Source of the DNA: Coprinellus micaceus | Taxonomy: Eukaryota; Basidiomycota; Agaricomycetes; Agaricales; Psathyrellaceae | Assembly: GCA_951394405.1 (NCBI GenBank) | Contig: OX596339.1 | Span: 496,001-560,000, forward strand | Direction of reading: 5' to 3' | Length of the DNA stretch: 64,000 bases | Part shown: piece after piece, positions 24,676 to 35,959 of the stretch | Layout of the letters: each line of letters begins with the position of its first letter | Position numbering within the stretch: the first letter of the stretch is position 1 | The notes under the pieces: model-generated | Seen by the model: the letters and a program-made list of their open reading frames with translations, nothing else | The model's database searches: none | Told to the model about the DNA's origin: nothing | Position numbers and translations under genes: made by a program

Positions 24676-26715
24676 ATGCAAGCGCCCAGACCGGCAGGCT
24701 CAACGACTATCCCATATGATGAAGATGCGGGGGTCGAGGGACAGGACCCATATACCCCTCTGATGAAAGGAGTAGACGAAAGGACCCCTTTACTCCTTGA
24801 GCAAGAAGTAACCAAGGGATTGCTAGAAGAAGGCACCGGTGTTCGAGAGACTTCCTCAAGACGGCCCATAGGCACGGTATCCGCGATATTCATCACATTC
24901 AACCGAATCATTGGAACGGGGTGGGCGGGGCTGGGTTATTTCAAGAGGTTATCTCGCTGACGACCCGCTGGCAGTATCTTCGCCACGCCGAGCATGATTC
25001 TGGGGCTCAGTGGGAGCGTTGGCTTATCTCTGTACGACATTTCGGTGCTAGGCGGCGGTAAATAGTGCTGAAACCTCGCGTTCAAGGGTGATGTGGTTAC
25101 TCGGTGCCTTGATTGCTGCAGCTGGTATGCAGACGTACATTATTTGGGGAACTGTGAGTGCTTCGGGATTTGGACTACAACCGGGGATTTTGAGCTTTGG
25201 TTTCCAGGCACTACCTCACAATGGGGGAGAGAAGAACTACCTCGAATATCTATTCCCGAGACCCCGTCGCCTCATCTCGTCGGTGTATGCTGCAAACGCC
25301 GTTTTGCTGGGTGAGTAGCAATCAAACTTCTCCACAACGTTACTGATTACCTTCTAGCATATGCTGCGGGTAACTCCCTTGTTTTCGCGGAGTACGCCCT
25401 TGAAGCCGTAGCACCTGAATCGCAGATGCCACCAACTCGCTTCGTCGCGTTCTCATGCCTAACCTTCGCATTACTTCTCCATGGCCTTCATGTCGGAGCC
25501 GGGCTTGGCTTGCAAAATGTTCTCGGGATATTTAAAATCGTCATTTTGCTTATCGTCGTGGGTTCAGGAGCTATTGCAGCGTCTGGCAGACTTGCAGACG
25601 GCGTGGAAGCCCCTGACAACTTCGCAAGCTGGGCCAAGATCTGGGAGGGATCCCGCGGCGGAGCTACGGTGGTCTGTGCCTGTCTGTATAATGTCAGTTT
25701 TTCCCTTTTTTGTCTAAGCGCCTAGTTAAAATTTCCAACGGTCTCCAGGTGATCTGGTCATATGTCGGCTTCAGCAACGCCAATTACGCCCTCTCCGAAA
25801 TGAAAAATCCCGCGAGAACTCTCCGGATAGCAGGTCCCGTGGCGATCGTCGTTGCGACTGTCTTCTACCTAGCTGCGAACATCGCGTATCTCTTCGCAGC
25901 ATCCAAGGAAGAGATAACGGGTTCAGGAAGACTGGTTGCTTCCATGCTTTTTCGGAATGTATGGGGCCCCGACACCAAGCGCGTCCTATCCGCTTTCGTT
26001 GCACTCTCGGCTCTTGGGAACGTGCTTTCGGTTTCGTTCTCCCAGGGTCGCGTCAATCAGGCTCTGGGGAAAGAGGGTGCTCTCCCCTTTAGCGAGATCT
26101 GGGCCTCCGATTGGCCACGGAAAGCTCCATTGGCTGGATTGGCGTTACGTGAGTCCCTCTTACCACGTCCTATGCGCCGCTGACCATCGATATCCAGATT
26201 GGACGGTCTGCGCTATTGTTGTCTTTGGTCTACCTGCAGGCGACGCGTATAATTTTGTATTGAATGTCGTAAGTTGATTTCTTGGTGGACTGTGATCACG
26301 ATTCATTGCTGATGCTCGTCCGTGCCAGGTCTCCTACCCATTGGCAGTGATCAACGCGACGATATCTTTCGGGCTCATATATCTGACTCTGAGACCCGGT
26401 TTCTTTCGGCTAGGCTACGGTGCGATGACGGGCGCTGTTTTCAAATCGTTCGACCCCCAATTTTATTCAAACACTTCCTCGAGCCCATCAAGAACCAGTT
26501 CGCCCATCGAGTTCCCAACACCCACACCATCATTGCTTGTGCCGGTTGCAACCTTCGGGGTTGCAAACGTTTTCTTGTTCTTTTTCCCTTTGGTTAAACC
26601 GCCAGCGGGGACAGAACCTTACGAATCGCTCCCTTATTGGACTCACGCCGCTGGCGGCTGGCTGATTTTTGCCTTGGGGACCTTGTACTGGTACATAGCA
26701 CGCCGCGAGCGCTAG
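24676..26715 (+). CDS. L-type amino-acid / methionine permease (APC superfamily), copy A
   Basis: Exons 24676-24920, 24975-25031, 25087-25153, 25208-25310, 25358-25692, 25749-26148, 26198-26268 and 26329-26715 give 554 aa. The APC core is clear: FNRIIGTGIFATPS with LSGSVGLS (TM1, substrate-contacting unwound helix), GGEKNYLEYLFP between TM2 and TM3, VIWSYVGFSNANYALSEMKNP (TM6), and a C-terminal SLPYWTHAAGGW. This is the LAT/Mup1-like fungal group that imports neutral amino acids, methionine especially, at the plasma membrane. The first 65 aa are an acidic hydrophilic tail, probably cytosolic. Its paralogue is at 32965-34869, minus strand. Introns 1-4 and the last one match the paralogue in position; introns at YN|VIW and L|HW are unique to this copy. 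Confidence 0.95.
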
Positions 26716-28354
26716 GTCGACCTTCTTTTGAGGTCCCCTATTTCCCATCGTACGTTCGTCACGTTTTGGCCTGACTCGTTGCCCAACTGAATTGTCAAAA
26801 GGTCCTGTCTGTCATAAAAATCGCATCATTCTCTAAACATTTAGAACCACTGCCGCAAGCCTCGTTCCGCCGCAGTCAAGAGTGGGTCGATCCCGATCGT
26901 TAGTACTACCCGTTCATTCACTGAATGGGGCCTAACGTCGGGGGACTGACAGGGTGAGAGAGTGGCCATGCAAACGAGGACATGGAGCCTTTTACTCTAC
27001 TAAATGAGCGCGTTCGGACATATCGAGCCATCAGGAGGCATCCTGGTCGGCGCTTTTCTTGTTGAACCGGACAAGTCTCCCATGGCTAGTCATGGCTACG
27101 GTGCAGGACGCACGGTACTTTTGGTTGTCGGTCAACAGCCATTCATGTGCGTCCCCCTCAAACCTAATCTCCCCTCCAGCCGAACACAACCACAGTGGCG
27201 TGAATACCTCTCCACAAACAGCTGCTCTTTAGGTTCGTTCCCATGGTCCATTACCACCTTAGTGAAGGACAGATCGCGTCGCCTATTTCGTCTTTTACTC
27301 CAATGGAACGGCGGGGTGCGGTACTCCTTCCATGTGTGGGGATGCGCCGGGTTGTGAGAGGCATGTAGTATGAGAAGACGATCGAACAACAGGACAGACT
27401 GATGGACCCTGACCCCCAGGTGACAATGCCCATGTTTCAAGCGGAGTTACTCCTCCCTCGCCTCTACACCAATTTCCGAGCGCCCGGTAAATCTGAAATT
27501 TCTAGACCGTGTTAGGCGCCTCCCGAAGATGTGGGCCCCTTATGGCACCCTAGTTAACGGCACGCACTTATCGAATGTCGATCTCTAGGGGTAGCCTCGT
27601 GGGCGAACGAATCCTTGGGCGCCTCCCACGTTATTGCAAAGAGGCGGGGTGATGGGCTCCATGGGAGGTTCGTATTTCTCCATTGTTCTCTTTGAGCCTT
27701 TGTTCTGCGTCCAAGCAACCCTCCATGATCCCATCAAGCCGAACCCTGACAGTGATAGGCGGGAGGCACCTTTGCGGTCGACCTCCCGGTTTGGGATGTA
27801 TAATCTGCGCCTTGTCCCGCCGTAGAAACCCTCTCTCAACGATTGGTTTCGGCATCGTCCCTGCAGATGGCACGCAACCTGGAGTAAAACCCTGTCGTCC
27901 CCTTCCTCCATTTTCTCGCGCGATGTGTGAGTTCCTCTCTCTTGAATGAACGATATCTTGGATTCAGATTCACCCTGAATATACTTCAGATCCTAATTAC
28001 TGCCGGAGCCACCAAGCAAACCCCATCCCCGCTAGGTGTCGGGTGTAACGTCACGGATCGGTATTTTGGGTCTCTTCCGACCAACGAAGGTGAAGTAGCT
28101 CTAAGGGGATTGTGCCTGTCGACCCTGGAGACCACGCCAACAACCTTGATAAAGATTTTATCCAGATCACGGAGATCCTCCTGTTCCCGTCATAACGGCT
28201 AGGCCTGCTGCTCCCCCATTACCATGAAAAACATTTTATTTTCAGCACTATAAGACCTTCAGCAAACCAACTTCCCTCCTCCCAACTTCCCTAACCACAC
28301 TCACCCCCACTTATTCGGACCTACTTCCCCTTTCAACCTCACAATCGCCTCGAG
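26716..28354. other. 1.6-kb intergenic stretch
   Basis: No gene recognised on either strand. CTATAAGACC at about 28248-28257, some 100 bp before the next ATG, could be a TATA-like element of the small dsRNA-binding-like gene. Confidence 0.4.
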
Positions 28355-28730
28355 ATGTCTTCCGACGGTAAGAGGGTTGGCGCCTCGTCGGTCCCTGACC
28401 CTGACGCGACTATCCCCTAGGTTCTTGCCAACTGTTCAACAACGCAAGTCAGGCTGCATACGGGGGTCTGGCGAAGCCCATAGTGTTGTCCTGGGAGACC
28501 AATGACCCGACGACTCCCTGGCGCGCACAAGCCAGACGTGAGCACGCTTACCCTCTCTATTGACATCCAGTTAGAAAGCCATCCACTTTGCAGTTATGTG
28601 GACCAGTGACCCCGGCCGAGTTATCATTCTGGGGGACGGGGCCGCTCCTCAAAAGCAACTGGCCAGGGACAAGGCAGCACGAGAAGCTTACGATGCTTTG
28701 CGTGCCCAGTATCCCGAGCTCAACCTCTGA
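28355..28730 (+). CDS. Small dsRNA-binding-like protein (88 aa)
   Basis: Exons 28355-28367, 28421-28537 and 28594-28730 give 88 aa. Both introns (53 and 56 nt) have good sites (GTAAGA/CCCTAG and GTGAGC/TTGCAG) and keep one frame. After a 5-residue lead the protein is a single compact domain. LFNNASQAAYGG suits helix 1 of a dsRBD; a middle part with WETNDPTTPWRAQARLMW suits the beta hairpin; GDGAAPQKQLARDKAAREAYDAL matches the dsRBD C-terminal pattern G-x-x-x-K-x-x-A-x-x-x-A-A-x-x-A. Small stand-alone dsRBD-like proteins are known in mushrooms but have no assigned role. RNA binding is inferred; the usual KKxAK basic cluster is weakened to QKQLAR. Confidence 0.65.
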
Positions 28731-31201
28731 TGGGGACTCGACCGGCGTTGCGGCCTCCGCCTCTTCTTCGTCTCGCGTCCATGACGACCTCGGGCTTCCA
28801 TTTTCTTCATGCCCAACTCCCCCGCCTGTGTCCCGTAATCATCATGTACCAAGTCCCCATCAACGACCCGTTTCCCCCGCTAGCTCCACCGAGCCTTTCT
28901 CAACTTTCACTGGACTGTATCATATTGTAGTGTTAGTTGTAATCCGCTGTTGTATATCCACATTTTCAACACCCTATTCTCAGTGAATTTGAGGGTGTCC
29001 CAAATGTCTCATGGCTCACGGAATTTCAGCGCCCATTTCGCCTTCTAACCCCAGACGGGTAGGTCTGTAGTGCAGGTCTGGAGAGAGGCAAACGCCACCG
29101 CGCCCTCCTCGCAGACTTCTCGTCTAGCGTGTGGCGTACAACTCTGGGGAGTATTGATCTGACATTTACGATGTAAATTGGATAGAATAAGCCTACCTCA
29201 ATCGAAAACGGATGAGCCAAGATGCACTGGTGCCCGTAAGCGCCGAAACCCGCTTGGCGATGTTCACTGTAATACCAGAAGCGCCGATGGTACTGAGGGT
29301 CGGTTAGAAGCGCTGGAGCATGCGGCCTGAGGCCCGTAGGACGTCTGGACTGTGTGGTATACCCTTTGATTAACTACCGGGCCCCAGTGTGATGTAATGG
29401 TTTCATGAGGGTAGTTAAGCGCCCAAGGGCCAAACTGTACTTCGGAAGCAACTTGCCGCGCTTCATGGGCTTAGCCACCATGGGCCCCCACGGACCCGAG
29501 AATTTGAATTCTCGCTGGCATGTGGCCTTCCCCCCGTTGTGGTGGAGATGCAACCTGTCAAATCGGTGGTCGAGCTTAAGGCGCCTTGGTCCCCGCTTCT
29601 GAATCCTGGTACGCACGAGGACACGTTTTCCATCGAATTCTAGTCGAAGAAGAGAGAAACCTCTATCATCGGCGGGTAGCACTGGCGACCACCGTTGGGG
29701 CTCTCAGGTCAGGGGTTTTACTCAGTTTATGTTCACCCAGCTATGCTGGACTTCCCAAGCCTAATCAGATCGCCTCGAGGTGATTTGGTGGCGTTGCTGC
29801 CCGCGAGGTGCACCCCCTCCTCGCTCCATCCATCACAATATAGCACGAAATAGACAGCAGCGGAATTAATCTCCCTCTGTAGGCCTCCCTTCACACCCTC
29901 CTCGCGCTGTCCCTTTCCTCAAGCATGCGGCTGGACCCTGACTTCATACCTGTATGTGTATGTGTTGTTTTTGTGACGGCATTGACGCTAACCACATACT
30001 TGTCGAACTGACGATCATGTGTCAAAACTCGTGGACAGATCGTTGCATCGTCGCAGTAAAGGTGGCTTTCGCGGACAGTATCGATGATGATGCGCTTCCT
30101 ACGCCATAAATTACCTCCCCGGAAGACCCCACAAGACTGCCCACTCCTGGATTCTGCTTGGCACCCGTCTGCCCGACACCGCTTTTAAGGCGGGGTTAAC
30201 CTCCCATTCTACCGAGGTGGGTGGCGCGCGCTTTGTATCCAGCCTGGAACTGACCAGGAAACCCGACGGCCTTGGCGCGACTAAAAGCCCTTGAAAACTG
30301 CGGTTTGGCGCGAGAGGCGGAGGATGATACCGCCCCCAAGGTAACTCCGAGGCGAAGGGGGGATAATCTGACAAAATGGGGCGAAAAAAACATTGGTATT
30401 TGACTAGTGCGCTCGTCGTGCCTGTAGTCGTCAATTTTGACGACCCCTCCATGAATGTCGTAGCTGCAGCGCCGCTCGGTGCCAATGGGCCCCCAACTTG
30501 CCAATGTTCGATGGAATTCCAGCTTTGATGGATCCGAGCCAATACACCAAACGCACTGCCTCGAGATGCCCTTCATTTAAATCGGGTAGTCGACCCCTCT
30601 CACGTCGCTCAGGATGTACTCGACGTCAAGGGTCCTGGCTTCCGCTCCGGGATTTACGAGAAGGTTGTGGGCGCATATGGACCACTACCCCATTCGCACG
30701 CATCCAACCTCGATTGGGAGCTTATCTCGGCGCCCGGAATGTTCTGGTCCTATGAAGGGTGGGACTAGGTTAAGTTGAGGGATCATCGTTGCTCGAAATC
30801 CCCTCGTGACTCCTCCATCCATCCCCTTTCAATCTGTTTCTTCTTTCGAGTTCCGGCGTCAAACGACGACCGGTGTTCTACTATCACACCCAAGACTTAC
30901 ATTGAAATCGAAAGCACCAAACTACCCCAGCCCATCCGATAGAACATTACCAGAAGGGTTTGCCCGTATACTCGGTGTCCTCTCGAGCCTCCTCAAAGTC
31001 CGGCTTGGCGAATCCACGATGATACACCGTCAACATATCTTCATCTCCTTTTTCGTCGCTTTCGTCATTGTCCTCTGTACCGGGGCATTTCATATGTAGG
31101 TATGTATTTTCCATCAAGGCCATTGGCCCCACTGTATTGGAGATGGTTGCTCCGGTGAGACGGTGGCTCGCAACTCCAGGTTCAGGCTTCGCATCTTTTG
31201 T
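28731..31201. other. 2.5-kb intergenic stretch
   Basis: No gene supported. A TTAAGCGCCCAAG motif lies at 29415-29427. The plus frame at about 30950-31099 ends in a hydrophobic run (FISFFVAFVIVLC) but has no ATG-led, spliceable context. The right end is the 3' side of the F-box relic. Confidence 0.4.
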
Positions 31202-32405
31202 CTACCAGCGCCCTCTATCTTTCACAAACCGCGAGCATTCCGGTCCATGGACATTGCCGTGGAGGAGATCGAGCTGAAGGGTTCCGAGAAGCGGTAGGCC
31301 GTCTCGCAACTCCGAAAACATTTTGCAATCGACGCTACTCCGCGCTTCCAGCCACAGTTGTTTGAGACAGGGTGTTCCTTTGAGGAGGATGACGAGGCCC
31401 TGGTTGGTGGCGGCTACGTCACGAAGGACGAGGTGCTGGAGGACGCGGAGGGCGAGAATATCGCTTGCCGTCTCCCACTCTTCTAGGGGGGATGTGGTAT
31501 ACTTCGTCATGCTCAACGTCATCAAGGATGGGGTGGCGACACTCTTCAAGAACGCGCTCGTATAAATGATGCCGATAAATTGAAGTTCCTTGAGGCGGTT
31601 CAGGGGGATGGGAGGATCCTGCACCTCAAGTAGCAGGGCCGCCGGGCCCAGTGTCCCGCCATTATTCCAATACCAGAACATGCAATTCCCCCTGATCAGC
31701 AGCTTCGTGAGGTTGATGCATTCCTGCACGATCTGCGGGTACACCGAGACCGAGGCAACCGCCCCCATCTCGAGTTCCCGCAACCTTGACCGTGTGCAGG
31801 CCGGAACAACGTAAAGTCCCCCTTTCCTTGAATACCTAATCGTTGCATGTGTGACATGTAGTCCAGGGGCAGCACGTTCGGACGATAGCGCCCATCGAAC
31901 CGGAATCTGAAAGGCCTCACCTCTTTGAAGCAGTCGGACAGTGCCCCCTTCTGCTCCAGAAAGATGAAGAGTCCGTGAACCCAAGAGGACTGAACCTTTT
32001 CTAAAGCGATCCTCTCCCAGCTACCACTGTATTTAAGGAACAGCTCGTATGCTGGCTCAAATTTTGAGTGGTCGCTGAGGGCGTCGCCAGGGTATCGACG
32101 TTTTCCTCGTTTTCCTCCTCCGAGTCCTTCCTGTCTATGACAGAGAAAGAGGGCTTCCTTTCCCCTGCGCGAAGGAACCACCGATCGACGAGCGCGACGT
32201 GATCGTTGAACTCGAGGATGTCGTCCCTCTCCAGGACGAAGAATGTCCAGAACATCGGACTGTCGTAGATGATCTGCTTCCATGCCTTGCAGGTGAGGCA
32301 AGTCGCGATGAGCGCCTGTCGTCCCCTTTGAGTGTAGCAAGGTTCTCGTGGGGTGGCGAGGAAAAGAACATTCAAGAGGATGTCCACGGGTAGATCTGAG
32401 AACAT
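31202..32405 (-). pseudogene. F-box/LRR protein gene broken by two frameshifts
   Basis: From ATG 32405 (minus) the start MFSDLPVDILLNVLFLA, followed by ATCLTCKAWKQI, is an F-box that would dock to Skp1 in an SCF ubiquitin ligase; VALVDRWFLRAGERKPSFSV follows, as in agaric F-box proteins. Coding sense then jumps to a second frame near 32070-32100 (SKFEPAYELFLKYSGSWERI onward) and to a third near 31815-31850 (GGLYVVPACTRSRLREL, then leucine-rich repeats such as ALRVLQHLVLRD to the stop at 31202). Neither jump fits an intron with consensus ends; each behaves like loss of one base, the second beside a GGGGG run. It is therefore a recent pseudogene of about 400 codons, or an intact gene with two base-call errors. 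Confidence 0.72.
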
Positions 32406-32964
32406 GGTCGTTGTAGTATGAGCGGAGTTAAGCCGGGAATTCTAAATGTGGGTGATAGACGAGTCGTAGTTTGCCATCCGGTTTATGGGCGCTTGGTGGA
32501 CGCCTTCGATCACGGACTCCGTACCGTGCTCGGCCTCTCTCTATCCGACGTAAGAACTCTTCCACCAAAGAAGCAAGGTCCTTGAAAATTTCAGAGGTGC
32601 ATTACTATCTACCTAGCGTATTACTTTTGGTCATCTCCTTGACCCATAGGTGTACACTGTCCCCACGAATCCCAGTAATGTTACAAAGAAGCGAAGTCCC
32701 AAAGGTGTCCTAGCACAAAAACAACAATGCCATCCGGGTAAACGAACAATGTGAATCGAGGTTGAAATCGAAAGCGAAAAGTAGGAGTGAAGAGTAGGGG
32801 TAGGGGGATAGTGGTGGACACGCTGTCCGTCGGTTGGACGACGGTTCAACGGGACTCTCGATGGAAATATCATAATTTAGAGGTTGGAGGGGTTCGCAAC
32901 GGATCATCGTATGGATAAGAGGTGTGATCGACGGCCGAGGACGTACGGATACAATCGCTGCCTA
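32406..32964. other. Intergenic, between F-box relic and permease B
   Basis: Promoter side of the F-box relic and 3' flank of permease B. A reverse-orientation AAGCGCCCATA element lies at about 32485-32495. No gene seen. Confidence 0.45.
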
Positions 32965-34869
32965 TCACTCCTTCTTAACCCGACGGAACACGTTTCGGAT
33001 AAGGCCGTCAGCGCCGACCTCCTCGACTCTCCTCAGCTTGTAGCCGAAAACCCTTGGCAGGACCTTCGCCCAAATGATCCAGTAGATGAGCCCGAGGCCG
33101 AACACGGCCCATCCAGCAACGGCGTGCGTCCAGTAGGGCAAGGTCTCGTAAGGCTCACCACCGGGTGGTGGACGGGTGAGGGGAACGATGAAGAGGAAGA
33201 CGTTGGCGGCACCGAAGAAGGCGGCTGCGAACAGGGCGAAGAACTTTTGGCGCGGCCAGTCGGGGTTGGGGTGGAAGGCCAGCCAGATGATACCGAAGGA
33301 GATGACGGCGTTGATGATGGACAAAGGATACGAGATCTAGAGGAGATATCGTGAATATTGAGGACATTAACGAAAGGGCGGTGTCGACTTACAACGTTGA
33401 TGACGAAGTTGTAGGCATCTCCAGGGGGAAGGGCGAAGATGACGATGAGGCAGACAGCCCAGTGCAATGTCAGACCGGCCAGAGGAGCGTTGAAAGGTCG
33501 GTTGGAGCCCCAGAACTTGCTGAAGGGGAGGATACCCTCACGGCCGAGCTCCTGGTTAACGCGTCCCTGTGAGAAAATCTGCAAGGGCCGTGAGTGGCTG
33601 GGGTCAGATTGTCGATCGAATCAATACATACCACAGACAGAACGTTTCCAAGAGCTGAGAGGGCGACCAGGACAGAGAGAGCACGCTCGGCCCTGGGACC
33701 GTAAACGTTGCGGAACAGAAGGGCAGCAACAAGACGGCCAGAGCTGGTAATCTCCTCTTTGGATGCACCAGCAAAGTACGCGATGTTCGCGAGGAGGTAG
33801 AGCACGGTAACGACGGCAATAGCGACGGGGCCTGCAATCCTCACAGTCCTCTTGGGGTCCTTGACCTCGGAGAGTGCGTAGTTGACGTTGCTGAATCCGA
33901 TGTACGACCAAATGACGTTGTACAAGCTCAAGCAGAACGACGACGCGCTGGCGGTGGTACCCTCGAATGCGTTGGTGAAGTTGTTGGGCTTCTCGATCTT
34001 CATGTGGCCCCCGAGGGCGACGAAACCGGTGATGATGATGAAGACGAGGACGATGAGCTTGAGGACCCCGAGGAAGTTTTGAAGGCGAAGACCCCACTTG
34101 ACGGCGGTTCCGTGGACAATGAGGGCGAAGGTGATGCAGGCGAAGCCGACGAGACGGAGAGTCCAGCGACCGGGTGTAACGTTGGCGGCTCGAAGGATGT
34201 ATTCTCCGAAAACGAGTGAGTTGCCGGCAGCCCATGCTGTGGTTGGAAGGTTAGGGCGGCGTCGGAGATGTGACTTATGTTAACGCGACGCACCGAGCAA
34301 CACTCCATTCGCTGCGAACACGGACGTCGCCAGGAACTTCGGTCTCCTGAACAGGTACTCCAGATAGTTCTTCTCTCCTCCGTTCTTGGGCACGGCCTGG
34401 ACGGGCGTTAGGCGGAGAATATTTCTAGACGCAGTTGGTGGGACTTACAACTCCCCATACGATGTACACCTGCATCCCAGCAGCAGCAATGATCGCGCCA
34501 ATAACCCACATGAACCTTCAAATCAGTCAGCTCGAGAACGGGGCGCGACGACGCGAAAGCGAGAACTCACAACGAGAGACCGACACTTCCGCTCAAGCCT
34601 AAGATAGAACTGGGGGTCGCGAATACACTGCACCGAGAATTAGAGGCTGCCGTAATAAAAGAAGCAGAGCGAACTCACCCAGTACCGATGATACGATTGA
34701 AAATAATGAAAATGGCGGAGAACAGGCCAATTTGGCGACGGTTCTCGACATTGCTCTCGTCGACGAACTTGATAGAGTCAGCATCGGTGCTGCGAACGTC
34801 GACGGACACATCGGAGGCGTTCTTCTTTTCCTTGAAGTCGGCGGGTATATTAGAAGCTAAGGCCGACAT
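32965..34869 (-). CDS. L-type amino-acid / methionine permease (APC superfamily), copy B
   Basis: Exons (minus) 34869-34679, 34627-34571, 34515-34449, 34396-34294, 34236-33632, 33578-33393 and 33336-32965 give 526 aa. Same family as copy A: FNRIIGTGVFATPS, LSGSVGLS, GGEKNYLEYLFRRP, VIWSYIGFSNVNYALSEVKDP and LPYWTHAVAGW. Exons 2, 3 and 4 are exactly 57, 67 and 103 nt in both copies. The N-terminal tail is shorter and less acidic than in copy A, and the C-terminus carries an extra basic tail (KLRRVEEVGADGLIRNVFRRVKKE region). The intron at SV|IFSQGR is unique to this copy. Imports neutral amino acids, probably methionine, at the plasma membrane (family knowledge). ATG 34869 is the first Met before the hydrophilic tail. 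Confidence 0.95.
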
Positions 34870-35959
34870 ATCTGCCGTTAGCGTGGGAGAGGTAGTAGGG
34901 AGGAGAGGGAGGGTATGAAGGCGACGAGCAGTCGAGGATGCCGACGCCGGGGAGGAGGATATAGTGGCGAAGGTGAAGGTGGATGCGCAATAGAGAGCTC
35001 AGAAGTACGTACAAAACCCGCGATCGCTCTTATACCCAACTTCCTTCTCCATCTCCTCACTTGCTGTGTCGCTTGGTCGTGAAATCAGTGAAAATATTGC
35101 ATCAGAATGGCGAGCTTTTGGCCATGCTGCCCATTTCGCAACCTCTCGTGACTTTTTTTCGAGGAGAATGCATCGGCTCGAAGTGATTGCGGAAGTGGAG
35201 TGGTGGGCCCATGTGGACCCCTTCCGCTTGGCGCCTATGTTCCGCGAAAACCATAAGCGGGCGCAGTTTGCCACCGACTCCCCGAATCAAGCGAGTCCCC
35301 TTCCGTTAGCGGGCGAGCCTCGATTCCACCCGGGCTCTAAAGATAGAAGGAGATGACGCATCAAAATACGAAAATGTAGTGGGGTTGCTTGGACACTCAC
35401 AAATAACATTGACCCGAGCGTCACCCATGCAACAGTGCTGCGGAGAGCCCTTTCTCTCGATACCCGCTACAACCCCAACGCGACGTCGGACATATCTTCC
35501 CTACCCGACCTATGACGAGCTAAGGCGAGCTAAGCGTTCTGGAGTTGCTTGAGGCTTGTCGAAAATAGGTTTCAGGTACCAGGTACGTACATCACCTTCG
35601 CAGCATGGCCAGAATGAATGGCAAGAGGGCCACAGGGTGCTGGCCTGATGAAAGTCAGTCTTGGTTAGCGGACAAGACACCTGCTCCACGACGACATAAA
35701 GCGTTGGACAATGTGATGGAGAGCGATGGCGCAATCTCAACAACGATGACACCAGCCTCCAAGCGCCAACTGAGGCCAGCCTGGGTCCACCTCCTCCACG
35801 GTCTACCGATGACACTTTTAAAACCATCCAAGTCCACATGGCCATCGTTCCAAACACATCCGGAGGCTGACACCCATCTAACGCACTGAATTCATATGCC
35901 TGTGTTCACCAGGCACCTCAAGTCCTCATCGGAACTTCGCAATCCATTATATGGCGCAA
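34870..35959. other. 1.1-kb intergenic stretch
   Basis: Promoter of permease B (a minus-strand GGTATAAGAG TATA-like site at about 35027-35036, some 160 bp before its ATG). The rest is anonymous up to the GH79 3' end. No gene seen. Confidence 0.45.
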
